Below are positions 1-8,600 of a stretch of DNA of 36,423 nt, one piece after another. The DNA lies in contig JAHJTF010000031.1 of NCBI GenBank assembly GCA_018830045.1, positions 1 to 36,423 on the forward strand, given 5' to 3'. The notes below the pieces were generated by a model. The model was given only the letters and a program-made list of their open reading frames with translations, ran no database searches and was not told the origin of the DNA. Position 1 is the first letter of the stretch; every line of letters starts with the position of its first letter. Source of the DNA: Patescibacteria group bacterium (GTDB lineage: Bacteria > Patescibacteriota > Microgenomatia > UBA1400 > PJMF01). A program made the translations under genes and the position numbers.

Positions 1-2892
1 AGAATAGCGGTTAACTATGCTACTTCTATCTCGGGGAGTACCAGCCCGGCGTATACGTCGGGTACTTTCACTACTAATCCCACGACCATCACGAGCGTCG
101 AGGAAGGTAACGTCACCCGCAATGTCAACTACTACGAAGATGAAGATGAACCCACAGCAACCAATATTACTAAACTCAATTTGGGATGGAACACCGATCT
201 CTACGCCGAAACCAGAATTGCCGCTAAAAATTTGACCAACTATGACTATCTAACCGCCTGGGTCAGATCCGGATCTTCCGGCAATACTGTCACCATGGGC
301 TTTGGCGAGTCGTCTTCCACAGAAAAAACTAAGACTTTTTACATCGAAGCCCCCAACACTTGGCAGAAAATTTACTGGGATATCAGTAAAATTCCCCCTC
401 ACGAAAAGGATGAAATCAGGCTCATCCGCGCCAGCGGCTCCAATATGTATATTGATAACGTCACGGCCAACAGGTATCTTACCAGCGCCGATGGCTCAAC
501 CATCTCCTCCACTCCCAACGAATACTTCCAGTATCGCGTTATCTTAACCACCAGCAATCCGAATTTTATGCCCAAGCTCTACAACGTCCAGTTTGACTGG
601 AACAATGGCTTCAAAATCCAACAGCAGGACGCCAACACAGTCAGGCTCTATAACTTCACCGGTGAGACCCAGCAACTTCGTCTTGATGCAGTTGTTTTCG
701 GCGCGGACTTGGCTGAATGGTATACGGTTGAGGATGAAAGCATTGAGCCAGGTGATTTAGTCAGCGTTACTGGAAAATTAGATGAATTCGGCGTGCCGAT
801 CCTGCGTAAATCTAAAAAAGCCAATGATCATCAACTGATCGGCGGAATTTCTACTAAGGCTGGAAAAACTTTAGGTCTTGAGGCTCCAAATCGAAGGCTG
901 TTAGCACTAGCCGGCCGGATTCCGGTCAAGATCGCTTCGGACTCGGCGGAGATCCAAGCCGGTGATCTTTTAACTTCGTCCAATATTCCGGGTGTAGCTA
1001 AAAAAGCCAATTTTGGTCAAAAAACCATAGGCCAATCAACTGAAAACTGGACACCGTCTTCAGATAAAAACCAAATTTTAATTATCGTCGGCAACTCTTA
1101 CTCTTTCCCGATCTTGACCGATCTTAAAGATTTTGCCATTACCCAGATTACTAGTCTTAATAACATTCGTTATGAAATAGTTAATGGGTCCGGAGAAATT
1201 TTGGAAAACGCCAGTATTTACTCCAAGGCAATAATTGCTCAGCTTCAAACCGGCCTAATCGAAACCATTAATTTAGTCACAGAAAATATCACCGCCCAAA
1301 GCGCCCAAATTACCGAGTTATCTCTTGAGCGCCTCACGATTGGTGGTCAAACACTGCGCCAGTACATCACTAATATTTTTGATGATCTAACTGCTGAAAA
1401 AACTGAGTACGACACCCTAACAATCACTGATGCCTCCGGAAGTGCCGTCGCCAAGTTTAACAGCCAGGGCGATCTTACTCTACTGGGTGAATTAAATGCA
1501 CAGACCGCCTCTATTTCTGGTAAATTAAGTGCACAGACCGCCAGTGTCTCTGGACAACTCACCGCTGGGTCTGCTACTCTTCTAGGTCAACTAACCGCCC
1601 AGTCTGCCTCCATTTCCGGCCAAGTAGCCGCCGCCAGTGTCAGTGCCGAAACTATCCAGGCCGAACAAATAAATACAGATCTCCTCACCGCCCGCTCCGC
1701 TCGCCTCGACCAGCTCGAGTCCCGCATGGCAGAACTGGAACACATCAAGGCTCAAACCGCACAGCTGGTTGACGCCACCATCAGTGGAACTTTATACGCC
1801 ACCAGAATCGAAGGCCTAGATGACCAACTAGCTGAAACCCTCAACCAAGCCAGTTTCCTCGACAAACTCTTAGGCAAGAAACAAGAGGCCACCCAGTCCG
1901 CTCAACTTCGCAGTCTGGCCTCAGTCTTCTCTACCGTCGAGAGCGCCGGCTACGCCACCAACAGTGCTGATTATGCCAACAGCACTGGCTTGGCTGATGC
2001 CAGTTATACCCAATCACTCTTCTCTGGCCCAGCCAGCGATGTCTCCCTCACCGCCTCGGCTGTTTTTATCAATAACTACTTCTCTGTTAATGGCAGTGGC
2101 TATGTGGCCCAGCAACTCGGTGTCGGCGAACAGTTGCTGGTAGGCAACACCATGGCCATTGGCCACAACTTCATCGAGTATCAACCCATTGATCCTCAAA
2201 CCCCTCGCATACTCCACATCCAACCTTCTGGCAAAGGGACGCTGTCGCTCATGGCCGGGCTGATGACACTGCATGAAAATGGTCAGGTGTTAATTGATGG
2301 TGACTTAGCGGTGACAGGTAAACTCGAAGTCGGTGACACCCTGTTGACTAATTTAATCGCGCCTACTACTTTTGGCGACTCCCTCCAGATTAAACTCGCC
2401 ACTGCCTCAGGCACTATTTCGGGCGAAGTCGCTGGTGCAGCTACCGACAGTGCCACCACCGCGGCAGGACAAACCAACATCACTAATTCTGCCAACATCA
2501 TCGAGTCTCGCCTAGAGATCTTTGGCATCACCAACACGCCCACCGCCACCATCTCTGCCCAAGGCCGAGCCAGTTTTGAAGGCGGGCTGAATATCGGCAC
2601 GCAAGATTTAACACCAATCAGCACCATGAGCGCCACCGTCGCCTCTCAACAACCCTCAGGAAAAGCCACTATTAGACAGGGCACGCTGGGCATTACCATT
2701 AAGTCTGCCCTAATCACCCGCGACTCACTTATCTATGTCAGTCCGATCGGCAGTACAGGCAACCAAGTCTTGTACGTCAAGTCACAGACCGCAGAAGACC
2801 CACAGACACTTGAACAAGAAGGTGGTTTTAGTGTCGGCTTTGATGTACCAATTAGTAGAAACGCCACCTTTAACTGGTGGATTGTGAATTAA
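1..2892 (+). CDS. Large repetitive surface/fibre-like protein, 5' end outside window
   Basis: The frame is open from base 1, so the gene starts upstream; a TTG at 181 in the same frame is not a convincing start. About 963 residues are visible. Residues 1-200 look like a beta-sandwich region (for example WQKIYWDISKIP and NMYIDNVTANRY). Residues 228-370 carry the pattern ADLAEWY, EPGDLVSV, GGISTKAG, AGRIPVKI and AGDLLTSSNIPGV, which resembles the Peptidase_G2-type autoproteolytic domain of phage fibres and CPR giant proteins. A four-fold 11-residue repeat follows, then a coiled-coil-like segment near residues 550-635 (RLDQLESRMAELEH), then Ala/Ser/Thr-rich beta-repeat sequence. It ends in FNWWIVN with no LPxTG motif or C-terminal membrane segment, so any anchor must lie in the missing N-terminus. 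The role is probably an exported adhesin or fibre; the exact function is unknown. Confidence 0.75.
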   Translation, partial: RIAVNYATSISGSTSPAYTSGTFTTNPTTITSVEEGNVTRNVNYYEDEDEPTATNITKLNLGWNTDLYAETRIAAKNLTNYDYLTAWVRSGSSGNTVTMGFGESSSTEKTKTFYIEAPNTWQKIYWDISKIPPHEKDEIRLIRASGSNMYIDNVTANRYLTSADGSTISSTPNEYFQYRVILTTSNPNFMPKLYNVQFDWNNGFKIQQQDANTVRLYNFTGETQQLRLDAVVFGADLAEWYTVEDESIEPGDLVSVTGKLDEFGVPILRKSKKANDHQLIGGISTKAGKTLGLEAPNRRLLALAGRIPVKIASDSAEIQAGDLLTSSNIPGVAKKANFGQKTIGQSTENWTPSSDKNQILIIVGNSYSFPILTDLKDFAITQITSLNNIRYEIVNGSGEILENASIYSKAIIAQLQTGLIETINLVTENITAQSAQITELSLERLTIGGQTLRQYITNIFDDLTAEKTEYDTLTITDASGSAVAKFNSQGDLTLLGELNAQTASISGKLSAQTASVSGQLTAGSATLLGQLTAQSASISGQVAAASVSAETIQAEQINTDLLTARSARLDQLESRMAELEHIKAQTAQLVDATISGTLYATRIEGLDDQLAETLNQASFLDKLLGKKQEATQSAQLRSLASVFSTVESAGYATNSADYANSTGLADASYTQSLFSGPASDVSLTASAVFINNYFSVNGSGYVAQQLGVGEQLLVGNTMAIGHNFIEYQPIDPQTPRILHIQPSGKGTLSLMAGLMTLHENGQVLIDGDLAVTGKLEVGDTLLTNLIAPTTFGDSLQIKLATASGTISGEVAGAATDSATTAAGQTNITNSANIIESRLEIFGITNTPTATISAQGRASFEGGLNIGTQDLTPISTMSATVASQQPSGKATIRQGTLGITIKSALITRDSLIYVSPIGSTGNQVLYVKSQTAEDPQTLEQEGGFSVGFDVPISRNATFNWWIVN
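1492..1623 (+). repeat. Four tandem 33-bp (11-residue) coding repeats
   Basis: The units read LNAQTASISGK, LSAQTASVSGQ, LTAGSATLLGQ and LTAQSASISGQ. The period is exactly 11 residues, and units start at 1492, 1525, 1558 and 1591. Hendecad spacing fits a stalk or fibre segment that leads into the coiled-coil stretch just downstream. Confidence 0.85.
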
Positions 2893-2899
2893 GGAAAAG

Positions 2900-3013
2900 A
2901 TGAAAATGAAAATAATAAAATTACTTGGTAATTACCAGCTTCTCCAGAAAACCAAACTAGGACAAATAACACTAGGACAAGTAAAGCTTGGAACAATGAT
3001 AGTTTTAGTATAA
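2900..3013 (+). pseudogene. 37-codon remnant matching the 5' region of the giant LamG gene
   Basis: A short frame opens with ATG seven bases after the preceding stop. AAGGA lies just ahead of it (2891-2895), though closer than ideal spacing. The product contains LLQKTKLGQ, identical over nine residues to the N-terminal region of the 5675-12172 protein (YIVKLLQKTKLGQTRFG). It then repeats TLGQVKLG and stops inside the antitoxin promoter. The shared segment has the same hydrophobic-then-basic character. It is probably the stump of a second paralogue cut off by insertion of the AbiE cassette; a real small protein cannot be excluded. Confidence 0.5.
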
Positions 3014-3025
3014 AATCGTACTAAA
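2988..3025 (+). promoter_or_regulatory. Promoter with inverted-repeat operator before AbiEi
   Basis: The -35 is TTGGAA (2988-2993) and the -10 is TAAAAT (3011-3016), with a 17-base spacer. A perfect 7-bp inverted repeat, TTTAGTA (3004-3010) and TACTAAA (3019-3025), encloses the -10 box. The ATG follows at 3027, so the leader is only about four bases. The arrangement fits negative autoregulation by AbiEi. Confidence 0.6.
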
Positions 3026-3026
3026 T

Positions 3027-3641
3027 ATGGAAATGTATACAGACGCTCAAATCATCGCCAAACTCCAAGAAAAGAATAAACCTCTTTTTATTCTTAATGA
3101 CTTTGCCCGCCTTTTTAAAATCAAAAATAGAAACACTCTATATAAAATTATCCAACGTCTTGAAAAAAGAAAAGTTATTACTCAACTCAAAAATGGCAGC
3201 TACAGACTTTCACCAGGCTTAATCAACCCACCACTTTCTGACTTTAGACTAGCCAATTTTCTCTACCATCCTTCCTATATCTCACTAGAAACAGCCCTCT
3301 CTCTGTATGGCATTATCACTGGTTTTAGCTATGTCATCACTTCAGTTAGCATCAAAAAAACTGCTAGCATCTCCATAGAGGGAAAAGAGTTCTCATATTC
3401 AAGTATCTCCCCCAAGCTTTTCTGGGGCTATGAAAAAACCGCCGATTACTTAATTGCGGATCCAGAAAAAAGTCTCCTTGACTATCTTTATTTTGCTTAC
3501 AAAGGCCTCAGGTCGATACAGCTAGATGAGTTTGATTTCTCTATCATTAAAAAAAATAAGTTCAAAAAATATCTTAGTGACACCCAAAACAATAACTTGA
3601 TTAACTTTACTAAAAAAATCACTGCCGGAGTCAATCTATGA
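3027..3641 (+). CDS. AbiEi-type antitoxin (type IV TA), winged-helix regulator
   Basis: The 204-residue protein has an N-terminal winged-helix segment (residues ~8-62, LNDFARLFKIKNRNTLYKII, then KNGSYRLSPG). It continues with the PSYISLETALSLYGI block typical of AbiEi antitoxins. Its stop overlaps the AbiEii start by four bases (ATGA at 3638-3641), so the two genes are translationally coupled. In characterised AbiE systems AbiEi neutralises the toxin without forming a stable complex and represses its own operon through inverted repeats. The 7-bp inverted repeat over the promoter here fits that. The ATG lies ten bases after the -10 box with no ribosome-binding site, so translation is probably near-leaderless. 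Family assignment is firm; the subfamily is uncertain. Confidence 0.85.
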   Translation: MEMYTDAQIIAKLQEKNKPLFILNDFARLFKIKNRNTLYKIIQRLEKRKVITQLKNGSYRLSPGLINPPLSDFRLANFLYHPSYISLETALSLYGIITGFSYVITSVSIKKTASISIEGKEFSYSSISPKLFWGYEKTADYLIADPEKSLLDYLYFAYKGLRSIQLDEFDFSIIKKNKFKKYLSDTQNNNLINFTKKITAGVNL

Positions 3642-4411
3642 TCACCCCTAGCCAAGTCCGTCAACTTTCATCACAACTAGGAATTGATGAGTTTAGCATC
3701 ATGCGTGAGTACCTCCAGCTTTTAGTGCTTGATCAGCTTTATCAATTAAAACTCTCCAGTCAAGTCTACTTTAAAGGCGGGACAGCGATCCGGCTTTTAC
3801 TAGGCTCTGCCAGGTTTTCTGAAGATCTGGACTTTGACACCGCGCTAAGTAAAAAAGAGTTGGCAGGGCTGATCGCGCAGCTAGAAAAAGAAATCCAGCG
3901 AGAGCTACCAACCAGCCAAATTATTCTCCTCCACTCAGGCCCAAGATCAATTCGCTATCGGCTCCGCTATCAGGACAAAGAGATTAAATACCCCTTAGTT
4001 ATTCGGTTAGATCTAGGTATTAATGAAGAACCTCTAGAGCCTCAAGCTTCAGCTCTGACTACTGCTTTTCCAATTGTAATCTTTCCCTTAATTAACCATC
4101 AGTCTCCGGCTGAAATTTTAGCTGAAAAAATCACCGCCCTAATGTCACGGGGCAAAGGCAGAGATGTTTTTGATCTCTGGTATCTCCTGGAACAAGGCAT
4201 AAAAATTGAGCCTAACTTAGTTCAAGATAAGTTTAAAGCTGCTGGAATTAAGGCTGACCCAACCCAACTCGCTACCCTTTTAGCTAAACGCCTAGACCAA
4301 TTCCCGCCCAAAAAACTTGAGCAAGATCTAGGTAAATTCTTGCCCAAAGATAAAAAACCAGTCATTGAGTTACTAGTCAAGAGGATCAAACAACACTTAG
4401 TTACTTTATAG
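3638..4411 (+). CDS. AbiEii-type nucleotidyltransferase toxin
   Basis: The 257-residue protein carries the AbiEii signature: FKGGTAIRLLLGS (G47-G48), then RFSEDLDFD with the DxD pair D63 and D65. The later conserved block is LAEKITALMSRGKGRDVFDL (K164, R175, D176). All expected catalytic motifs are present, so the toxin looks active. Known AbiEii/MenT-like enzymes inhibit growth by nucleotide transfer; characterised relatives modify tRNA. The gene overlaps the antitoxin by four bases and is followed at once by a remnant of the giant surface gene and then the ATPase gene. Its length is a little above the two other toxins in this window (236 and 239). Confidence 0.88.
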   Translation: MITPSQVRQLSSQLGIDEFSIMREYLQLLVLDQLYQLKLSSQVYFKGGTAIRLLLGSARFSEDLDFDTALSKKELAGLIAQLEKEIQRELPTSQIILLHSGPRSIRYRLRYQDKEIKYPLVIRLDLGINEEPLEPQASALTTAFPIVIFPLINHQSPAEILAEKITALMSRGKGRDVFDLWYLLEQGIKIEPNLVQDKFKAAGIKADPTQLATLLAKRLDQFPPKKLEQDLGKFLPKDKKPVIELLVKRIKQHLVTL

Positions 4412-4420
4412 TAAACAAAA

Positions 4421-4510
4421 ATGTATCTAATAAACAACCTCACTAGCTTCTTAGATCACTTCCCGCAGGGGGGGTTGAAAAAGGGACAAAATAACTACAT
4501 TCAACTTTGA
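4421..4510 (+). pseudogene. 29-codon remnant matching the N-terminus of the giant LamG protein
   Basis: Translation from ATG 4421 contains NLTSFLDHFP. The authentic start at 5675 encodes KLTSFLDIIG at nearly the same distance from the ATG, and the DNA matches well over ctcac(t/c)agcttcttaga(t/c). A G-run (GGGGGGG) follows in both, and the frame then stops. It lies between the AbiEii stop and the ATPase promoter and partly overlaps that promoter's -35. Best read as a decayed 5' copy of the surface gene. Confidence 0.5.
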
Positions 4511-4535
4511 CAAATTACCACCATTATACTACAAT
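4507..4535 (+). promoter_or_regulatory. Leaderless promoter of the first ATPase gene
   Basis: The -35 is a perfect TTGACA (4507-4512), the spacer is 17 bases and the -10 is TACAAT (4530-4535). Six bases separate the -10 from the ATG at 4542, so the predicted transcription start coincides with the start codon. Confidence 0.7.
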
Positions 4536-4541
4536 CAATTT

Positions 4542-5678
4542 ATGAAAATAGCACGCAATATAACCACCCAACTTATCAACTCTCTCAAACCAGCTTGGGT
4601 AGTTGTTCTCTATGGCCCTAGAAGAACTGGAAAAACTACCTTAGTCAAAAGTCTCCTGCCCAGCATCAATTCACAACCAGTCCTCTTTGTAAACGGCGAT
4701 GAAATTAAAACCCAACGTGCTCTTTCCAGCCAAGACAGCACCACTTTTTCAGCTTTTATTGGCCATCGCCAACTGCTGATCATCGATGAAGCCCAACGCA
4801 TCCCCAATATCGGACTCAACCTCAAGCTATTAATCGACACCTTTCCCCAGCTCAAAATCATCGCTACTGGCTCAGCTACTTTTGATCTAGCCAACAAAAT
4901 TACGGAACCCCTCACAGGACGTAAAACAATTCTCCACCTCTATCCACTGAGTTTTAGTGAAATCGCTCGCCATTATGGTCAATTTGAAACCGAGCAACAA
5001 CTAGAACGCTGGCTAGTTTGGGGTGGTTATCCTCAGGCTATACTTGAATCAAGTGAACTAGATCGAGCTGATTTACTACAAGAAATCACTGGCTCTTATT
5101 TATATAAAGACATCCTTGATCTTCAAGGTCTTAAAAGAGCTGATAAAATCATCAACTTGCTACGGCTATTAGCCTTTCAAATTGGTAGCCAGGTTTCACT
5201 CACCGAGCTAGGCACTCAACTAAACATGGATTTTCGGACAATAGAAAAATATCTCGAACTACTTGAAAAATCATTCGTTATCTATCGCCTGGGTGGTTTT
5301 TCTCGCAACTTAAGAAAAGAAGTCGCCAAAACCAACAAATACTATTTTTATGATAATGGCATTCGCAATGCTTTAATTGAAAATTTTAATCCACTACAGT
5401 TACGTAATGACACAGGACAACTTTTTGAAAACTACTTAATGATCGAAAGACAAAAAAAACTCCAACACCACCGTCAGAGCGCTAACCGCTACTTTTGGCG
5501 CACCTACGACCAACAAGAACTTGATCTAGTAGAAGAAAGCGGCGGTCAACTCCGGGGTTTTGAATTTAAGTGGTCATCACGAAAAAAGCCCAAAACACCT
5601 AAATCTTGGCTGCAAACTTATGACAACGCCAGTTACCAAGTTATCAACCAAGACAATTATGTGGAGTTTATTACATGA
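4542..5678 (+). CDS. AAA_14 ATPase with C-terminal DUF4143 domain
   Basis: The 378-residue protein has a P-loop GPRRTGKTT (residues 25-33), Walker B LLIIDEAQ (78-85) and a sensor-like IIATGS (106-111). The C-terminal part is DUF4143-like: RNDTGQLFENYLMIER and FWRTYDQQELDLVEE, ending in FEFKW, which recalls a restriction-endonuclease-like core (E, D and ExK). The cellular role of this very common bacterial and archaeal family is not settled. Here both copies sit beside AbiE cassettes. The gene is probably transcribed leaderlessly. Its TGA overlaps the ATG of the giant LamG gene (ATGA, 5675-5678), so the surface gene may now be translated or transcribed from this ATPase unit. It is clearly paralogous to the 12392-13519 gene (shared SRNLRKEV, YYFYDNG and FWRTYDQQE). 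Confidence 0.88.
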   Translation: MKIARNITTQLINSLKPAWVVVLYGPRRTGKTTLVKSLLPSINSQPVLFVNGDEIKTQRALSSQDSTTFSAFIGHRQLLIIDEAQRIPNIGLNLKLLIDTFPQLKIIATGSATFDLANKITEPLTGRKTILHLYPLSFSEIARHYGQFETEQQLERWLVWGGYPQAILESSELDRADLLQEITGSYLYKDILDLQGLKRADKIINLLRLLAFQIGSQVSLTELGTQLNMDFRTIEKYLELLEKSFVIYRLGGFSRNLRKEVAKTNKYYFYDNGIRNALIENFNPLQLRNDTGQLFENYLMIERQKKLQHHRQSANRYFWRTYDQQELDLVEESGGQLRGFEFKWSSRKKPKTPKSWLQTYDNASYQVINQDNYVEFIT

Positions 5679-8600
5679 AGCAGTGGTTAAGTAAACTCAC
5701 CAGCTTCTTAGACATCATCGGGCGTGTGGTGCTGGCGGGATTGAGGGGGGGGTGGCACACTATCAAACCATATTTGCGTAGCCTTACGAATGATATCAAA
5801 AAGATATCATTTCAAATGATCAATAAATTTGTTATTCCCTGGCTACTAACTGCACTAAAAACAATCTGGAAAATTACCCTAATTGTCCTAGATTGGATCG
5901 GTACTGTAGTGATAAGCATAGTGGGATATATTGTCAAACTCCTCCAAAAAACTAAACTAGGACAAACGAGGTTTGGGAGAAGTTTGGGGAAAATTTGGCA
6001 ACACCAACACCAGCGCTATGGTCAGCACCGCGGCCAGCACCAGCGCCATGGCGGGATAAGTCTTCAAAACCGCCCCGCGCTGTGGGGCGCAGTCTTTGTA
6101 CTCATCGTGTTCTTACCCCTCGCCCTTCTTAGATTAAAAACTCCTGAAGAAACAGAAGCGGCGTGGTTTGACGACGGGTGGGGGTATAGACAAACGGTGG
6201 CCATCACCAATGCCGGCACTGCCCAAACAAATTTTCAAGTCGCCATCACTCTCAACACCTCGGCTTTAGTCACCGCCGGCAAAATGCAGAGTGATTGCGA
6301 TGATATACGCATCACGGACGTGAGTGGAAAAATGTTACCGATCTGGATTGAGACAGGGACGAACGCGTGCAATACAACTACAACTAAAATATGGACAAAA
6401 ATTCCAACTTTATCTACTTCTGGGAATACAATTTATTTATATTATGGCAACCCAAGCGCTATTTCAAATCGCAATTCTTCAGTTCTTGCGACTGCTTGTT
6501 CGGGAATAAATGCTTATTTAGGCAGTGGGCTTTATTTTATTGATCCAGATGGTTTGGGTTCAACTACTCCATTTCAGGCTTATTGTGACATGACAACCGA
6601 CAGCGGTGGATGGTCATTGGTAGCCTCTTGGAATACTTCTCAAGAATGGACTAAAACTTCAACATCAACATCAAATGTTTTTGGGACAACTGCTTTGGAT
6701 GCAGTCTCTTCAAATTTTGGGAATGCATCACTTACTGATTTTAGAATATTGGCTTCTGACGCAGTAACCACAACCGGCAGTAGTGCCTATGCTGATTGGT
6801 ACTATCATTATAATTCAGCAACTACTTGGAAAGAAGTCTGGGCACCAACCTCAAACACAGGAGGTCATGTTAGTGATGGTTATATGTCTACAACACCTCG
6901 ACAATCATTAAAACCATTTAATTATTCTTACAACATTAGATTTAGTTATCAAGTTACTCAAACATATAACAATCTTTCCGACTGGGGATATACTGGCGCA
7001 GCCACTTCAGGATGTTTACCTAATTATTGGAATACTTTAACTACAGCAGGAGGTTCTTTTGGTGTTTTTAGTACTAATTATTATTCAGGAAGTGATGGGG
7101 CAAATTGCGCTGGTGCAGTGAGTGATGGAACCTTAGGTCTTTGCCCTTCAAATATACCAGGATGTATTACTGGTCAAGATGTGGGTAATACAAACGCTAA
7201 AATTGGCTATGATGATGGTGGAGCTTATTCTCGTTTCGGTTCTACTGGTACCACTAATGTTGGAGATAATCCCGGATCTGATGCAACAACAAAATTATGG
7301 TGGTTTATCAGATCATCAACACCGATTAATAATAATTTTTCTGTTGCCTCCCCGACCAACGAAGAAAAATCCCAGGGCCCAGTGGCGTATTGGAAGTTTG
7401 ATGAGGGGTATGGGACAAGTACGAATGACGCAACACAAAATAACTATGACGGTTCATTAGGATCTACTGCGGGTACAGACGCCGGTGCTCCTACATGGGC
7501 AACAGAAGATCAGTGTCTTAGCGGTAAGTGTCTTCAGTTTGATGGAACAAATGACGCTGTCGACTTTGGTGACTACGATGATCTCAAAGCACTACAATTT
7601 GATACGGGTAATTGGTCTGTCTCTGCTTGGATTAGGGCACCTTCTGGAAGTTCAAAACGGGTCGTCTTTGGACTTAAAACAGGTGACGATCAAGATTTTA
7701 ATATTGGAATTAATACTAGTAATAGAGCTTATGTCGAATGGGTCTCTTATCCTAGTAAGCCAAGTTATACTACCACAACTAGTTCTTCAACTATCGCTGA
7801 TAATAAATGGCACCAAATAGGTGCTAAACGAGAAGGTGGAACGATAACATTGTATGTGGATGGAGTCTCTGTAGGGACCGATTCGACAGTTGGAAGTTAT
7901 GATATCACAGGTCCTCCTTGGTTTTCTCGTTGGACAGCTGGTGCTTGGTTTTTTGGATGTTGCACTACCTTTGATGCTGGTGTTTGGCAGAATTTTTTTA
8001 AAGGCTTTATTGATGAACCAAAAATCTACAACTACGCCCGCACCGCGGCGCAAATAAAATCTGACTACACCTCCCGTGGTGCCAGCAAAGGCACCTCCGC
8101 CGCCCTCGGCGGCTCCAAAGACAATCTCGACGCCCTCAGCAACGGTCTCGTGGGGTATTGGAAGATGGATGAGAGTTCCTGGACAAATAATTGTGCGGCC
8201 ACGTCTGTGACGGATTCAAGCGGAAATGCTAACAACGGTAAATCCTGCCCGGCCACAACTGGCCCAACTGGTGGAGCAAGCGGGAAGTTTGGGAATGCAG
8301 GGAGTTTTGATGGAATCGATGATGGCATAAACGTCGGAACCATTACGCCAACCGGAGCAGCAACCTTTAGCTCGTGGATTTATATAAATGGCGCTAACTC
8401 GAAATATGGAGTTATTTTCTCAAATTGGGGATCTGGTGGCAACGCCTTCTTTATTGGCACTTTAGCAGCAAGTTCCTCTACTATCGTAGTATACTTCAAC
8501 GGAACAAACATCTTTAATATTACCAGTGTTCCGCTAAATACTTGGGTACATTTAGCCATCAGTCATACAGGTAGCATTGCCACTGCTTATATAAACGGGG

